A DNA stretch of 64,000 nucleotides from Idiomarina aquatica (GTDB lineage: Bacteria; Pseudomonadota; Gammaproteobacteria; Enterobacterales; Alteromonadaceae). Of the stretch, positions 9,275-17,588 are shown piece after piece (positions within the stretch are counted from its first letter, which is position 1; each line of letters opens with the position of its first letter). The translations under genes were made by a program, and so were the position numbers. The DNA is taken from NCBI RefSeq assembly GCF_004362895.1, contig NZ_SNXI01000013.1:1-64000 (forward strand), written 5' to 3'. Below the pieces are notes generated by a model. The model ran no database searches and was not told the DNA's origin. It worked only from the letters and a program-made list of their open reading frames with translations.

Positions 9275-10266
9275 GCCTGCATTCTCCGCTTCCAATCGCT
9301 CTCGCTCACGCCCATCAATGGACGGCTTAACGCTAAAAACTCATCGCGCCAATACGCCAATGCCTTACCATCATTGGCCAACTGCTCAATCACCCACCAG
9401 CCCTTCCAGCTCTCGGTTAAGTTCCAGTCCGGTCGCTCGACGTGGCAATTAGGCAACCGAAAATGAAAGGTCGGCCGCGACTTTATTTTGTCATCGCCAA
9501 CCGCTTTATAAACCCGGTCCGGGTCGATATGCGCAAACAGCGGCAGCATATCCAGCGCACGATTCCGCGACGCATTGTGCTCCAGGTAATCGCTAATCAA
9601 TAACGGCATGGTTACCGACTCGTGCGACAACAACACACGCAAATAGCTTTCAGGATATTTATCGATGTAAGGACTGACCTTACGGGTGGTATCTACTTGC
9701 AGCGCGTCAAACAGCCACCACTGCAATAAACCGTAGGCCTGCAGATAACGATGAATCACTTCCGCCGAAATCGACTCGTCATCGTCACCATTATCAGCCA
9801 TAGGCACCGATGCATTCACATGCACGCCATAAGCCGCAATCCAGCTCTCGTCGGTGCCGCGCGCGCCGGCCTCGCGCAACGCATCCACCAGCGGTAGTAA
9901 CTGCTCACATTGCGTCAGCGTCAATGGCGGACAGACCACCTCCATCGGCACCACCTTTTCGGCCAGCTGCTGTAAATCCTGCAACCAGGCTTTCTCGCCG
10001 GTTTCGCTCTGTTCTTTGGCCAGTTTTTTCAGGTAACTCCAGTCCAGTTCGATCTGGAAATCGCCCAACTCAGAATGGGTTATCGTGCGTTCTGCAAGCG
10101 AAACGCGTTGGATGTGACCCTGCAGTTGATGCTGCAGGGTATCGAGGGTTTGCTGCACCGACAGCCCGGAAAACTCCAGTTCAAAGCCGACGGTGCAATC
10201 ACGTTGTAGTGGTAAAAACTCGTTACTGTTCTTTTCTGTAGAATTACTGATCGCCCTCTTCCTCAA
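9247..10266 (-). CDS. Putative amidoligase enzyme (COOH-NH2 ligase, Amidoligase_2 type)
   Basis: Protein of 339 aa resembling the glutamine-synthetase-fold amidoligases, which form amide or isopeptide bonds with ATP. Visible family features are GFELEFSG (27-34), a metal/ATP-binding glutamate motif, a central GVHVNASVP, the basic RKVSPYIDKYP segment and RPTFHFRLPN towards the C-terminus. The only in-frame start before these motifs is a TTG at 10266, inside the end of the M28 peptidase gene, so the start is uncertain; translation by coupling is likely. The adjacent C26 hydrolase matches the known association of amidoligases with glutamine-amidotransferase-like enzymes. The peptide or small-molecule substrate cannot be told from sequence. 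Confidence 0.75.
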   Translation of the reverse strand: MRKRAISNSTEKNSNEFLPLQRDCTVGFELEFSGLSVQQTLDTLQHQLQGHIQRVSLAERTITHSELGDFQIELDWSYLKKLAKEQSETGEKAWLQDLQQLAEKVVPMEVVCPPLTLTQCEQLLPLVDALREAGARGTDESWIAAYGVHVNASVPMADNGDDDESISAEVIHRYLQAYGLLQWWLFDALQVDTTRKVSPYIDKYPESYLRVLLSHESVTMPLLISDYLEHNASRNRALDMLPLFAHIDPDRVYKAVGDDKIKSRPTFHFRLPNCHVERPDWNLTESWKGWWVIEQLANDGKALAYWRDEFLALSRPLMGVSESDWKRRMQAWLVDRGWW

Positions 10267-11644
10267 AGTCTATCGAGAACTCGCCAGCAGGCCCGGGGAA
10301 CACCACCGGACTTTCAAAGCCGTCTTCGCTGACACTGGCGACGCCAAAGATATAGTTATCAATAACGATGTTCTCTAGTGTGTATTCGGTCACATCGCCC
10401 ACAAACCGGCTCCATTGCCATTGGGGTTCTGACGTTAAACGCCAATAAATCTTATAACCGGCAACATCTTCGCCCTGACTGGCGGCATCCCATTTAAGCG
10501 TTGTTGACGGCTGTACCGCACCTTCTATGTCAACGTTCTGAGGCGGCTCCGGCGCCCACGCCATACCAGCAAGCGAAACAGCATTAAGTGCGGTTAATTT
10601 AGCCGCGTAATCAAAATCGACGCCATCAATAGTATCACCGTACTCAATGCCGTTTTCGGTGCGCAGATCCTGATGCTGACGATAATAATTTTCATTGGTC
10701 TCCATTATACGAACACCCGGGTAGCCCAGATCATTAAACGGCCGGTGATGTCCGCCGCGACCAAAGCGGTCCAGCCGATACACGATCATGGTGTCCAGGT
10801 TAGGAATATAACGGTCAGCCATCAAATCCACATAGCGTGCAACGTTACGTGACGGTGAATCAACTTCGCCACCATAAAAGCGGCGCATGGTTGCTTCGCG
10901 GTCGCTTTCGTCCATGCGTGTACCCTCAGCAAAAATCCGCGCAGTCGTGTTATTAATGACGCCGTTAATGCCTTCGATGTTACCGATCATGTCGTTGTTC
11001 AGCACCGCATGAATACGCCAGTTCTGCTCTTTTGCCTTCTCGGCCAGAATTTTACCGCCAAACAAACCCTGCTCTTCGCCGGCCAGCGCAGCGTATACAA
11101 CTGAGCCATCAAATTCATACTGCGACAAAACACGCGCAGCTTCTAATGTGCCGGCAACGCCCGAGGCATTGTCATTAGCACCCGGCGCATCCGAGGTATA
11201 GTCCATCACGTCGCTAACCCGTGAGTCGATATCGCCCGACATCAACACATAACGGCCCGGGTCCGTCTTACCGCGCTGAATCGCGATAACACTTTTAACT
11301 TCGGTCGCATCCGGGATGCGAGTTTCGCCTTCGATAATATCAGTAACGTACATGACTTCCAGGCAGCCACCACAGTCGGCGGAAATGCGTTTAAACTCTT
11401 CGTAGATCCAGCGCCGTGCAGCACCAATGCCGCGGGTATCTGATTCAGTTTCGGAAAGGGTATGGCGGGTGCCAAAAGAAACCAGCTTCTGGATGTCTTT
11501 TTCGATACGGTCGGCCTGCACAGCCGCCGCGATATCGTGCAGTTTTTGCTGGTCTTTATAAGTCAATGCTTGCTGCGCTGACGCCGTCGCCGGCAGGCTC
11601 AGCGACACCGTAGCCGCCACAGCCAAGCTCTTCAAATAACGCAT
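10244..11644 (-). CDS. Secreted M28-family zinc peptidase with C-terminal FN3-like domain
   Basis: Exported 466-aa aminopeptidase-like protein. The signal peptide ends near ATASA-QQ (about residue 23). The M28 catalytic core has the bridging aspartate in GANDNASG (D158), the catalytic pair in AGEEQGLFG (E190, E191) and a GGHHRPFNDLG histidine segment. The usual first zinc-ligand histidine (H-x-D) reads SGDIDSR here, with D138 in place of His, so metal binding may differ. A fibronectin-III-like C-terminal domain spans roughly residues 370-460. ATG 11644 is used; an in-frame TTG two codons earlier is less likely. It is the first gene of the four-gene operon, and its stop lies 23 bp inside the amidoligase frame. 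Confidence 0.87.
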   Translation of the reverse strand: MRYLKSLAVAATVSLSLPATASAQQALTYKDQQKLHDIAAAVQADRIEKDIQKLVSFGTRHTLSETESDTRGIGAARRWIYEEFKRISADCGGCLEVMYVTDIIEGETRIPDATEVKSVIAIQRGKTDPGRYVLMSGDIDSRVSDVMDYTSDAPGANDNASGVAGTLEAARVLSQYEFDGSVVYAALAGEEQGLFGGKILAEKAKEQNWRIHAVLNNDMIGNIEGINGVINNTTARIFAEGTRMDESDREATMRRFYGGEVDSPSRNVARYVDLMADRYIPNLDTMIVYRLDRFGRGGHHRPFNDLGYPGVRIMETNENYYRQHQDLRTENGIEYGDTIDGVDFDYAAKLTALNAVSLAGMAWAPEPPQNVDIEGAVQPSTTLKWDAASQGEDVAGYKIYWRLTSEPQWQWSRFVGDVTEYTLENIVIDNYIFGVASVSEDGFESPVVFPGPAGEFSIDFEEEGDQ

Positions 11645-11687
11645 AATCAATCGCCTTCTTATTTATACAAGATGCAGTTGATTATGC

Positions 11688-11746
11688 GTAGCTTGCGCTT
11701 GTAGCGCAAGTTCAACCATCGTCGTAGCTTGCGCTTTAAGCGCAAG
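11688..11746 (+). repeat. Two tandem GTAG-headed REP palindromes
   Basis: Two copies of GTAG followed by the palindrome CTTGCGCTT...AGCGCAAG start 36 bp apart in the same orientation (11688-11710 and 11724-11746). They lie directly upstream of the M28 peptidase gene. The GTAG head plus imperfect palindrome is the standard REP layout associated with RAYT transposases. Confidence 0.85.
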
Positions 11747-11890
11747 CCAGGTCGCAAACCAATGAACTTATAAATGCTTCTACTTAATTACACATATCAT
11801 TAAATAGTTTATGTAACATAAAAGTATAACATTCGGTTGAGCAAGCGTTCTTTTTCTTGTACGCTTTTGTAGCTGAATAAGGAACTTCAT

Positions 11891-12115
11891 ATGTGTGAAT
11901 ATTTTGTTTGTATCGGTGTTGCTGACAACGGTAAACCTTCTCGATTTGTCCATCGTGAGGGCTGCAAAAAGCTTAACAAGATCGAAATGCCAATGCGTTT
12001 AGGCGAGCTGCATTCAAAATTACACACTCTAGAGCTCGCAAAAAGCACATTCAACGACGCATGCTTCTGTCCCCACTGTTGTATCGATTCAAATTTCACG
12101 TCAGTTGTCTTTTGA
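11891..12115 (+). CDS. Small Cys/His-rich hypothetical protein
   Basis: Not recognised. A 74-aa frame whose ATG is preceded by AAGGA six bases upstream. It contains H21, C25 and a C-terminal cluster CFCPHCC (C58, C60, C63, C64) that could bind zinc. The flanks are AT-rich compared with neighbouring core genes, suggesting acquired DNA. No partner gene lies beside it: the REP pair is upstream and a gene-free gap follows. It is kept as a real gene because of the ribosome-binding site and metal-ligand spacing, but an accidental frame is possible. Confidence 0.5.
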   Translation: MCEYFVCIGVADNGKPSRFVHREGCKKLNKIEMPMRLGELHSKLHTLELAKSTFNDACFCPHCCIDSNFTSVVF

Positions 12116-12241
12116 TAAGTAGTTATAACTAAAAAACTTACTGATGGAAGATCGATGCGGTAAGTCTCAATTCAATGCTCAAGTTATAGAAAGTCGACGC
12201 AACCTTGCACCGCGTAACCGGCGCTTCAATAATAACCGTAC

Positions 12242-12284
12242 CGTGCGTCCTGACGCACGCTCTGCCGAAAGTCGCGTCAGGACG
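12242..12284. repeat. REP-like palindrome pair (CGTGCGTCCTGACGCACG type)
   Basis: A perfect 18-bp palindrome CGTGCGTCCTGACGCACG is followed 11 bp later by the related GTCGCGTCAGGACG. The same 18-bp palindrome core recurs at 19721-19738. It lies in the gene-free gap upstream of the TPR gene, where nothing else was recognised. Confidence 0.75.
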
Positions 12285-12394
12285 AGAAATTATACCTTTT
12301 GAAGACCATCTTATACCGTCAGTAATATTGCTTAGAGGCTGCAATGGAGGGTATAAAGTAGGTTACACGACGAAGAAGCAGTGAAACATAACAA

Positions 12395-13309
12395 ATGACC
12401 AAAATCCCGACGCCGTTGCCAATAAGTGCGATGGTGTTGCTTTTTAGCCTAAGCTACTCAACTCCTTGCCACAGCGATACGTTAAGCGTTAGCTGTGGTG
12501 AGCAGCCAGTGTCTTGCTTACAATCCATCAACGAGCAGCAGCAACGCTTGGCGAGTGGGACCGATGGCTGGTGGGAGCTTGAGATTGCAAAGCTGAACTC
12601 TTTGTTTAAGTTTCAGAAAATTGACGACCTTTACGTCGCCTTACGTCCCTGGATTAACAACCCCGATGTCCCGCCACAATACCAGCCGCATATTGCTTTA
12701 ATCTATGGCAAGTGGCTGCAACGCCGCCAGCGCCTCGATGAAGCTAATGTTGCGCTGGAACAAGCACTCGAGGGCTTTAAAGCACTTGAAGATAAAAATG
12801 CGGCGGCGCAGCTGGAGCTGAAAATACTCAACACCCTGGTGCTGTTAAACCGGTTTGAGCAAGCCAAGGCCTATGTCGAGCAGTTAAAACAAAAAGCTTA
12901 CGATTCACCGCTGTTTTACCGCGAGGTCTATGCGGAACTGGCGCACATCGCGCATAAGAATGACGCCCGGCAGGCGCATGTGGAGTACCGGCGTGAGTCG
13001 GTGCGTTGGGCCAAGCAGGTGCCGGACGAGCAACAAAAAGCTATTGCCTATAATAACTACGGGGTGGCGCTGCGTCTTAATGGCGACTACAAGCAGGCCG
13101 AACAGCCATTATTGAAGGCTGCTGAGCACGCAGAGCAAGCGCATGATCTGCACCAATTACAAAAAATCAGACTGCGCCTTGGCGAGGTCTACGTTTTGTT
13201 GGACGAGCCACAAAAAGCACAGCATTACGTCGACGTCATTGACCTGCAGCACTTAAATAAAAGCCAGGTGGCGCACTACCGGCAACTCGCCCGCTCGGTC
13301 AAGATGTAA
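12395..13309 (+). CDS. Exported TPR-repeat protein
   Basis: Protein of 304 aa with a hydrophobic signal segment (about residues 10-28, ending near CHSDT), then a helical solenoid with recognisable TPR-type units in the C-terminal half, for example YNNYGVALRLNGDYKQAEQPLLKAA and the helix pair after it. No enzymatic domain is seen. It is probably a periplasmic scaffold or interaction protein; the partner is unknown. Its TAA stop is formed by the first three bases of a CACGGAG element, so the repeat borders or created the C-terminus. It is convergent with the HipA-like gene across that element. Confidence 0.7.
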   Translation: MTKIPTPLPISAMVLLFSLSYSTPCHSDTLSVSCGEQPVSCLQSINEQQQRLASGTDGWWELEIAKLNSLFKFQKIDDLYVALRPWINNPDVPPQYQPHIALIYGKWLQRRQRLDEANVALEQALEGFKALEDKNAAAQLELKILNTLVLLNRFEQAKAYVEQLKQKAYDSPLFYREVYAELAHIAHKNDARQAHVEYRRESVRWAKQVPDEQQKAIAYNNYGVALRLNGDYKQAEQPLLKAAEHAEQAHDLHQLQKIRLRLGEVYVLLDEPQKAQHYVDVIDLQHLNKSQVAHYRQLARSVKM

Positions 13310-13429
13310 CCACGGAGAGCACGGAGGGCACTGAGAGCACGGAGAAAACATTTTTAATGTAAAACCCGAAAACTGGGGTTTCCATTTTAAAAGGTTTTTC
13401 TCCGTGTTCTCCGTGTCCTCTGTGGTTAA
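13307..13429. repeat. CACGGAG hairpin element, complete (copy 2)
   Basis: Left arm TAACCACGGAGAGC plus further CACGGAG units, a centre of about 50 bp, and the inverted right arm ending CTCTGTGGTTA. It sits exactly between two convergent genes and could act as a bidirectional terminator. It supplies the stop codon of the TPR gene. Confidence 0.88.
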
Positions 13430-13436
13430 AACCTCT

Positions 13437-14813
13437 CTAGGCCATTTTTTTAATAGTGACTGCAAATTGCTCAACGACCTGCAGCTGCTGTTTAGCCAGA
13501 ACTTTAAAATGCTCACTGATGACACCGCTTGCCAACACATGGTGCCAAAAGTCTTCTGCGGCGGCATAGGCTGTTTGCCAACATATCTTTGGAACACTCG
13601 GGTTAAAGCCTATGTGATAAGGCTCGGATGGTAAGTCACCCGCACTGTTAGGAGAAAAATGCATCGGTAACATGTCATAAATCGGCGCTAACTCAAAAGG
13701 TCGTCCGCCCCAGTTGAGTGCTGAAACATTGCCTAAATGCATATCCGAATTTGCGATCAGTTGTCCAAACGCCCAGGCGACCTTACATTGAGTCACTGCG
13801 TTTTCGGTTATGACACCTTGTTGATACAACGTGTCAGCAATTTCAGGCCAATTGCCATTGGCTTTACCAACGAACTCTGAATCCAAACTCGAAAACGAAT
13901 TAACCCCAACTCGTCCACCCTCTGGCGTTCTATCAAACCTTTTTGACGCGAGCAGTGTTCGCCCCTGAACACAGAACGTGCGATTATGGGCAGCAATATC
14001 GGCAACCAAGCCATTGAGTGCTGTTGCAGCTAACGCTTCTGCCTGAAGTAAATCCGCCCATCGGTTAGCTACTGAATCAATCTCAGTTTGCGTCACGTGA
14101 CCAGAAAACTTGACGATACACTCTCCCTCGGTAAGCATTGTGGTGAATTTAGGCTGTTCGCCTTTAGCTGATGAATCAAAATGCTCACCGCGGGCAATCG
14201 CCTCAGCTTTGGCGCCCGCTTGTTGGTCGCTAATAGCTGCTTCCTGTGCTGACTGCAACCAATGTGTGTAAGCCAAATCGCCAACCAGCAGATTACCCAC
14301 GTGATCCTGCGGAAATTTCGCCAGTACCGCCAAAACATCATCCTCCGACCATTTATTCGGATCAGATTCGAGCGGCACGCCCTCGGTTCTCAAGCGTTTG
14401 GCAAAAGAGCGTCCAAGGAAACCTTGTGGCCTCATATCGGACAACCACCACGGCAAGGACTCGTAGAACTTCCACTCTGCATAAGCCTCGCCACTGGCAT
14501 CATCTACGCGAAAATATTCCACTAAATAGCTATCATCAGGATAAACAATATGCAGCCGTGCCATCTTTCCAGCCGCTCCGTTCCGTTCGACACGGTAAAT
14601 GGGCAACACCTCTAAAACGGGCAGCATGGGTAACGTGCGGCGAACATACCAACGTGTTGCACGTCCGTCGCCGGTTTTTATTACCTGCGCGCCCATACGG
14701 CTGAGTCGCCGGGTGATGGTGGTTGCATCAACCCGCAACCCACGAGCCAGTTCAGCGGCTGACATCGGCCCCGCCTTTAATGATGAAATGATGTTCTTTT
14801 CAAGCTCAGACAC
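13437..14813 (-). CDS. yjjJ: HipA-family serine/threonine kinase with N-terminal HTH (YjjJ type)
   Basis: Protein of 458 aa. An N-terminal winged-helix/HTH segment (about residues 5-60: SAAELARGLRVDATTITRRLSRMG) is followed by a HipA-like kinase domain with the glycine-rich GECIVKFSG, the catalytic NSDMHLGNVS and the DxxP element ELAPIYDMLPM. This is the layout of E. coli YjjJ, a single-gene HipA homologue carrying its own DNA-binding part rather than a separate HipB. No hipB-like gene is adjacent. HipA kinases phosphorylate aminoacyl-tRNA synthetases or related targets; the target here is unknown. The gene is bracketed by two complete CACGGAG elements. Confidence 0.85.
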   Translation of the reverse strand: MSELEKNIISSLKAGPMSAAELARGLRVDATTITRRLSRMGAQVIKTGDGRATRWYVRRTLPMLPVLEVLPIYRVERNGAAGKMARLHIVYPDDSYLVEYFRVDDASGEAYAEWKFYESLPWWLSDMRPQGFLGRSFAKRLRTEGVPLESDPNKWSEDDVLAVLAKFPQDHVGNLLVGDLAYTHWLQSAQEAAISDQQAGAKAEAIARGEHFDSSAKGEQPKFTTMLTEGECIVKFSGHVTQTEIDSVANRWADLLQAEALAATALNGLVADIAAHNRTFCVQGRTLLASKRFDRTPEGGRVGVNSFSSLDSEFVGKANGNWPEIADTLYQQGVITENAVTQCKVAWAFGQLIANSDMHLGNVSALNWGGRPFELAPIYDMLPMHFSPNSAGDLPSEPYHIGFNPSVPKICWQTAYAAAEDFWHHVLASGVISEHFKVLAKQQLQVVEQFAVTIKKMA

Positions 14814-14987
14814 AGATTAAATCTCTATCGTTAATGCAGGGATTAAATAATTCATAAACTACTGTAAGTTAACGAATAAACTCTTAAACCCTTGTTAATA
14901 CGCAGTGTTTTTTGCAGTGTTTATACAACCCTGTTTAGTTGTTATATCAAGCGTTAATTGATTTGTCATCATTTATGATTAAAGATA

Positions 14988-15087
14988 TAACCACGGAAAG
15001 CACCGAAAAACCTTTTTAGGGGTAAACACAGTGGTTTGTTTTCCTTCTAAAGTTTTTTCTCCTTGCTCTCCGTGTTCTCCGTGGTTA
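14988..15087. repeat. CACGGAG hairpin element, complete (copy 3)
   Basis: A degenerate left arm (TAACCACGGAAAGCACCG) and a well-kept right arm ending CTCCGTGGTTA. The last bases are the TAA stop of cysC when read on the minus strand. It fills much of the gap between yjjJ and cysC. Confidence 0.82.
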
Positions 15088-15678
15088 AATCTTTTCAAAC
15101 CTAAGCTGAGCCACTATCTCGGCAGTGGCTTGTTCAACAGATAGTTCGTTGGTCTGGATATGAATATCAGGGGTTGTTGGGGCTTCGTAGGGGGAGCTGA
15201 TGCCGGTGAAGTTGCTGATTTCGCCGCTGCGGGCTTTTTGGTAGAGGCCTTTGGGGTCGCGTTGTTCGCAGATTTCGAATGGGGTGTCGATGAAGACTTC
15301 GATAAAGTCTGCTGCGCCGATCAAATCACGAGCGTACTCACGGTCAGAGCAGAAGGGCGAGATAAACGCGGTGCTGACGATTAATCCGGCGTCGACAAAT
15401 AATTTAGCCACTTCCGCAACACGGCGGATGTTTTCGATACGGGCGGCATCGTCAAAGCCTAAATCGCCGTTCAGACCGTGGCGAACGTTGTCACCGTCGA
15501 GCAGATAAGAGTGCTTGCCCAGTTCGTGCAGTCTAATATCAACAGCATTGGCGATAGTCGACTTACCCGAGCCGCTTAACCCCGTGTACCACAACACCTT
15601 GCCGCGCTGGCCTTTCTGCTGTTCGCGCATCTGCCGACTCACACTCTGCGCATGCCAAACCGTATTCTCAGATTTCAT
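15085..15678 (-). CDS. cysC: Adenylylsulfate kinase
   Basis: APS kinase of 197 aa that phosphorylates adenylylsulfate to PAPS during sulfate activation. P-loop GLSGSGKS at residues 33-40, the conserved [17 protein letters not shown] and the [15 protein letters not shown] substrate lid are all visible. Length is normal. cysD, cysN and cysH are absent nearby, so cysC is an isolated copy, possibly for sulfation donor synthesis or separated from its usual operon. It lies between two CACGGAG elements, one of which provides its stop codon. Confidence 0.93.
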   Translation of the reverse strand: MKSENTVWHAQSVSRQMREQQKGQRGKVLWYTGLSGSGKSTIANAVDIRLHELGKHSYLLDGDNVRHGLNGDLGFDDAARIENIRRVAEVAKLFVDAGLIVSTAFISPFCSDREYARDLIGAADFIEVFIDTPFEICEQRDPKGLYQKARSGEISNFTGISSPYEAPTTPDIHIQTNELSVEQATAEIVAQLRFEKI

Positions 15679-15709
15679 CAGTCACCTTTTCAGAAATATT
15701 TACCACGGT

Positions 15710-15736
15710 TTAACCACGGAGGGCACTGAGAAAAGA
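15710..15736. repeat. CACGGAG element, single arm (copy 4)
   Basis: TAACCACGGAGGGCACTGAGAAAA, then unrelated sequence. No convincing right arm. Located just upstream of cysC. Confidence 0.7.
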
Positions 15737-15831
15737 TCTTTAAGGAAGGGACACCGAACCACGAACTCCGAATTGCTCCTCGCATCCAAGTGCGTTATAA
15801 AAGACCTGCGGTATAATTCAAGGATGATGCG

Positions 15832-16431
15832 ATGAGTAAAACAAGGATTGCTATAACGGCCATGGTTGCCGGAAGTGTGGGCTACTGGTTAGGCATCAGC
15901 CAGTCACAGATGGCGGGTAGCGTTGATTCGCCGATGCCCACTCAATTCAGGTCAGATGCTGTGGAAACACCTGAGCTTGACGTTAATCAGCCGACTATCA
16001 ATCAGCGGCAAGCCGTTAACACAACAGAAAAGCCTAAACGCGAGTCGTCAGATAACACTGCAGAAGTTATCGGCAAACACCCTTTTCATTTTCCTGGCAT
16101 CTACGCGCAAATAGCGCGGGAAAATAGTTATTACCCTAAGATCGTGGACCGCTTTGCTAGCGAAAACGGCGTGAGTTCATGGGGGATTTCGCGTGAAGGT
16201 GCGATTTCGGACCTGATGCAATCGGACACGCTGATGAATATCGACGTTGAATACCTGCAGTGCCGCCTTAAAACATGTCTGATGCGTGGCGTCGCGGAAT
16301 CTAAAGATATCGCCTATCAGGTTTACGAAAACTACTCAAAGATCCAGCAATGGGGCTATCACTTCAGTGGAAAAGAAGATGAGGCCGGCAATTACCATTT
16401 TTACGTAATTACCCATCGGCAGGACGATTGA
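15832..16431 (+). CDS. Membrane-anchored hypothetical protein
   Basis: Not recognised. A 199-aa frame with an N-terminal hydrophobic segment (about residues 6-24, with GSVGYWLG), a low-complexity polar linker to about residue 85 and a compact C-terminal domain with two cysteines in YLQCRLKTCLMRGV that may form a disulfide in the periplasm. That layout suggests a signal-anchored periplasmic protein. It is convergent with the ion-channel pseudogene. Codon use looks like that of neighbouring genes. Confidence 0.6.
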   Translation: MSKTRIAITAMVAGSVGYWLGISQSQMAGSVDSPMPTQFRSDAVETPELDVNQPTINQRQAVNTTEKPKRESSDNTAEVIGKHPFHFPGIYAQIARENSYYPKIVDRFASENGVSSWGISREGAISDLMQSDTLMNIDVEYLQCRLKTCLMRGVAESKDIAYQVYENYSKIQQWGYHFSGKEDEAGNYHFYVITHRQDD

Positions 16432-16468
16432 TACAACACCTTAATAGCAACCTCACAGCCTACTGTTC

Positions 16469-17112
16469 TTACTTTATCATTGTTCCTGGTGCAGGTAACA
16501 GGCCGATGAAGCGGGCGAGGCTGAGTAGAGTCATAAACAATCCGATCATGGCTTGTGCTATGACGATGGTGTAAGCCAACACGCCGGAGGGGGAAATGTT
16601 TTCGACACCAAAACTGGTCATCACGACAAACGAGGTGTAGATGGCACCCAGAACACTGTTTGCAGTACCATCTACTAAAAGCTGAATAACTGACCAAAAA
16701 AGACGTACTGCGCGGCAAACCAGAGGATAATTTCGAAGTAGTTTTGGATCAGCAAAATAATCAGGCTGCGGTATCCACCCAGTTTATACTGCTGCCCTTT
16801 TTGAAGGGCACGAAAATGGTCAAACAGCAGCACATTAACTTGATAAACCACAACCTCAAATACCCGCATCAGGACGTAGATAGATATCGCCCACCCAGCC
16901 CATTCAGCAGGTATGTACAAAACAGCAGATATCGCCAAGAACTACAATAGCAGGTGCCCTAATGCCCAACATTCGACAAATAGGTGCTGATGACGTTTCG
17001 GCAAAAAGCGATTAACAACTTTTCTGACTACCGAGAAAACCGATAGTTTTGCTAAAAACTGGAAGATAACCTCCCAGAACCGCTCAATGAAGGTGCTGTG
17101 TGAGTCGCTCAT
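16469..17112 (-). pseudogene. Inactivated ion-channel (potassium-channel-like) gene
   Basis: A single ancestral frame of about 215 codons can be followed from ATG 17112. Codons 1-56 are open, codon 57 is TAG (16942-16944), and the same frame continues with LAISAVLYIPAEWAGW and YFEIILWFAAQYVFFGQLF. A one-base loss near 16690 then shifts the frame, which resumes with GAIYTSFVVMTSFGVENISP and a last hydrophobic helix ending at a TAA. The TSFGVENISPSG stretch between two helices resembles the pore loop and filter of small K+-channel-like proteins, though it is not a canonical TVGYG. Two independent lesions make it a pseudogene. The family call rests on topology and the filter-like motif only. Confidence 0.65.
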
Positions 17113-17460
17113 GAATACGCTGTGCTACTTAAGTTATTGTTTACTGTACTTAGTTTACAGAATATCAACTTAATCTGTGTGGGTCTCGCGAATTTTCTCG
17201 GCTTTATTCGCTTTATCCGTGTATCTATTCCAAAGCTTCAGGCGCTGGTTTTTCGGGGAAAGGTCATTTTGATCTCAATACAGAGGATATCGGGGAGAGT
17301 AGTCAATCACATACAGCCTGTGTAGTCGTTTTTAGCAAGACTACGGCGAATGATGTTACTTTAATAAGACCGTTGATTGCAACGAGGTTTGACGGCCTAG
17401 TAGTAATGCCCAGGGGGCCTTGACGGCGGGAGAGACCACACATTTCCTTGGTAAGTCAGA
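17113..17460. other. Gene-free gap between channel pseudogene and PilZ gene
   Basis: No credible protein gene. It contains a small hairpin (GTAGTC...GACTAC near 17324-17353) and, at its right end, the plus-strand terminator-like hairpin listed separately. A short transcript ending there is possible, but no good promoter was found. Confidence 0.4.
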
Positions 17461-17488
17461 GCCCCTTCGCTTGCGTTGGGGCTTTTAT
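17461..17488 (+). terminator. Terminator-like hairpin, plus strand
   Basis: GCCCC and GGGGC flank a 12-nt loop and are followed by TTTTATT. On the plus strand it looks like a weak intrinsic terminator, yet no plus-strand gene precedes it. The minus-strand PilZ gene is not served, because no T-run follows the hairpin in that direction. Confidence 0.5.
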
Positions 17489-17588
17489 TAATTACACCGT
17501 AGCCATAGATGAATATCTACAATTTTGTTTTGTAATCGCAAGGCAAGCACTCCTTTGGTTGTGTCGTTTTACTAACACTTAATATTTC

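Noticed and set aside
16469..17112. Programmed frameshift in the channel gene
   Set aside because: There is no slippery heptamer at the shift, and an independent amber codon lies upstream.
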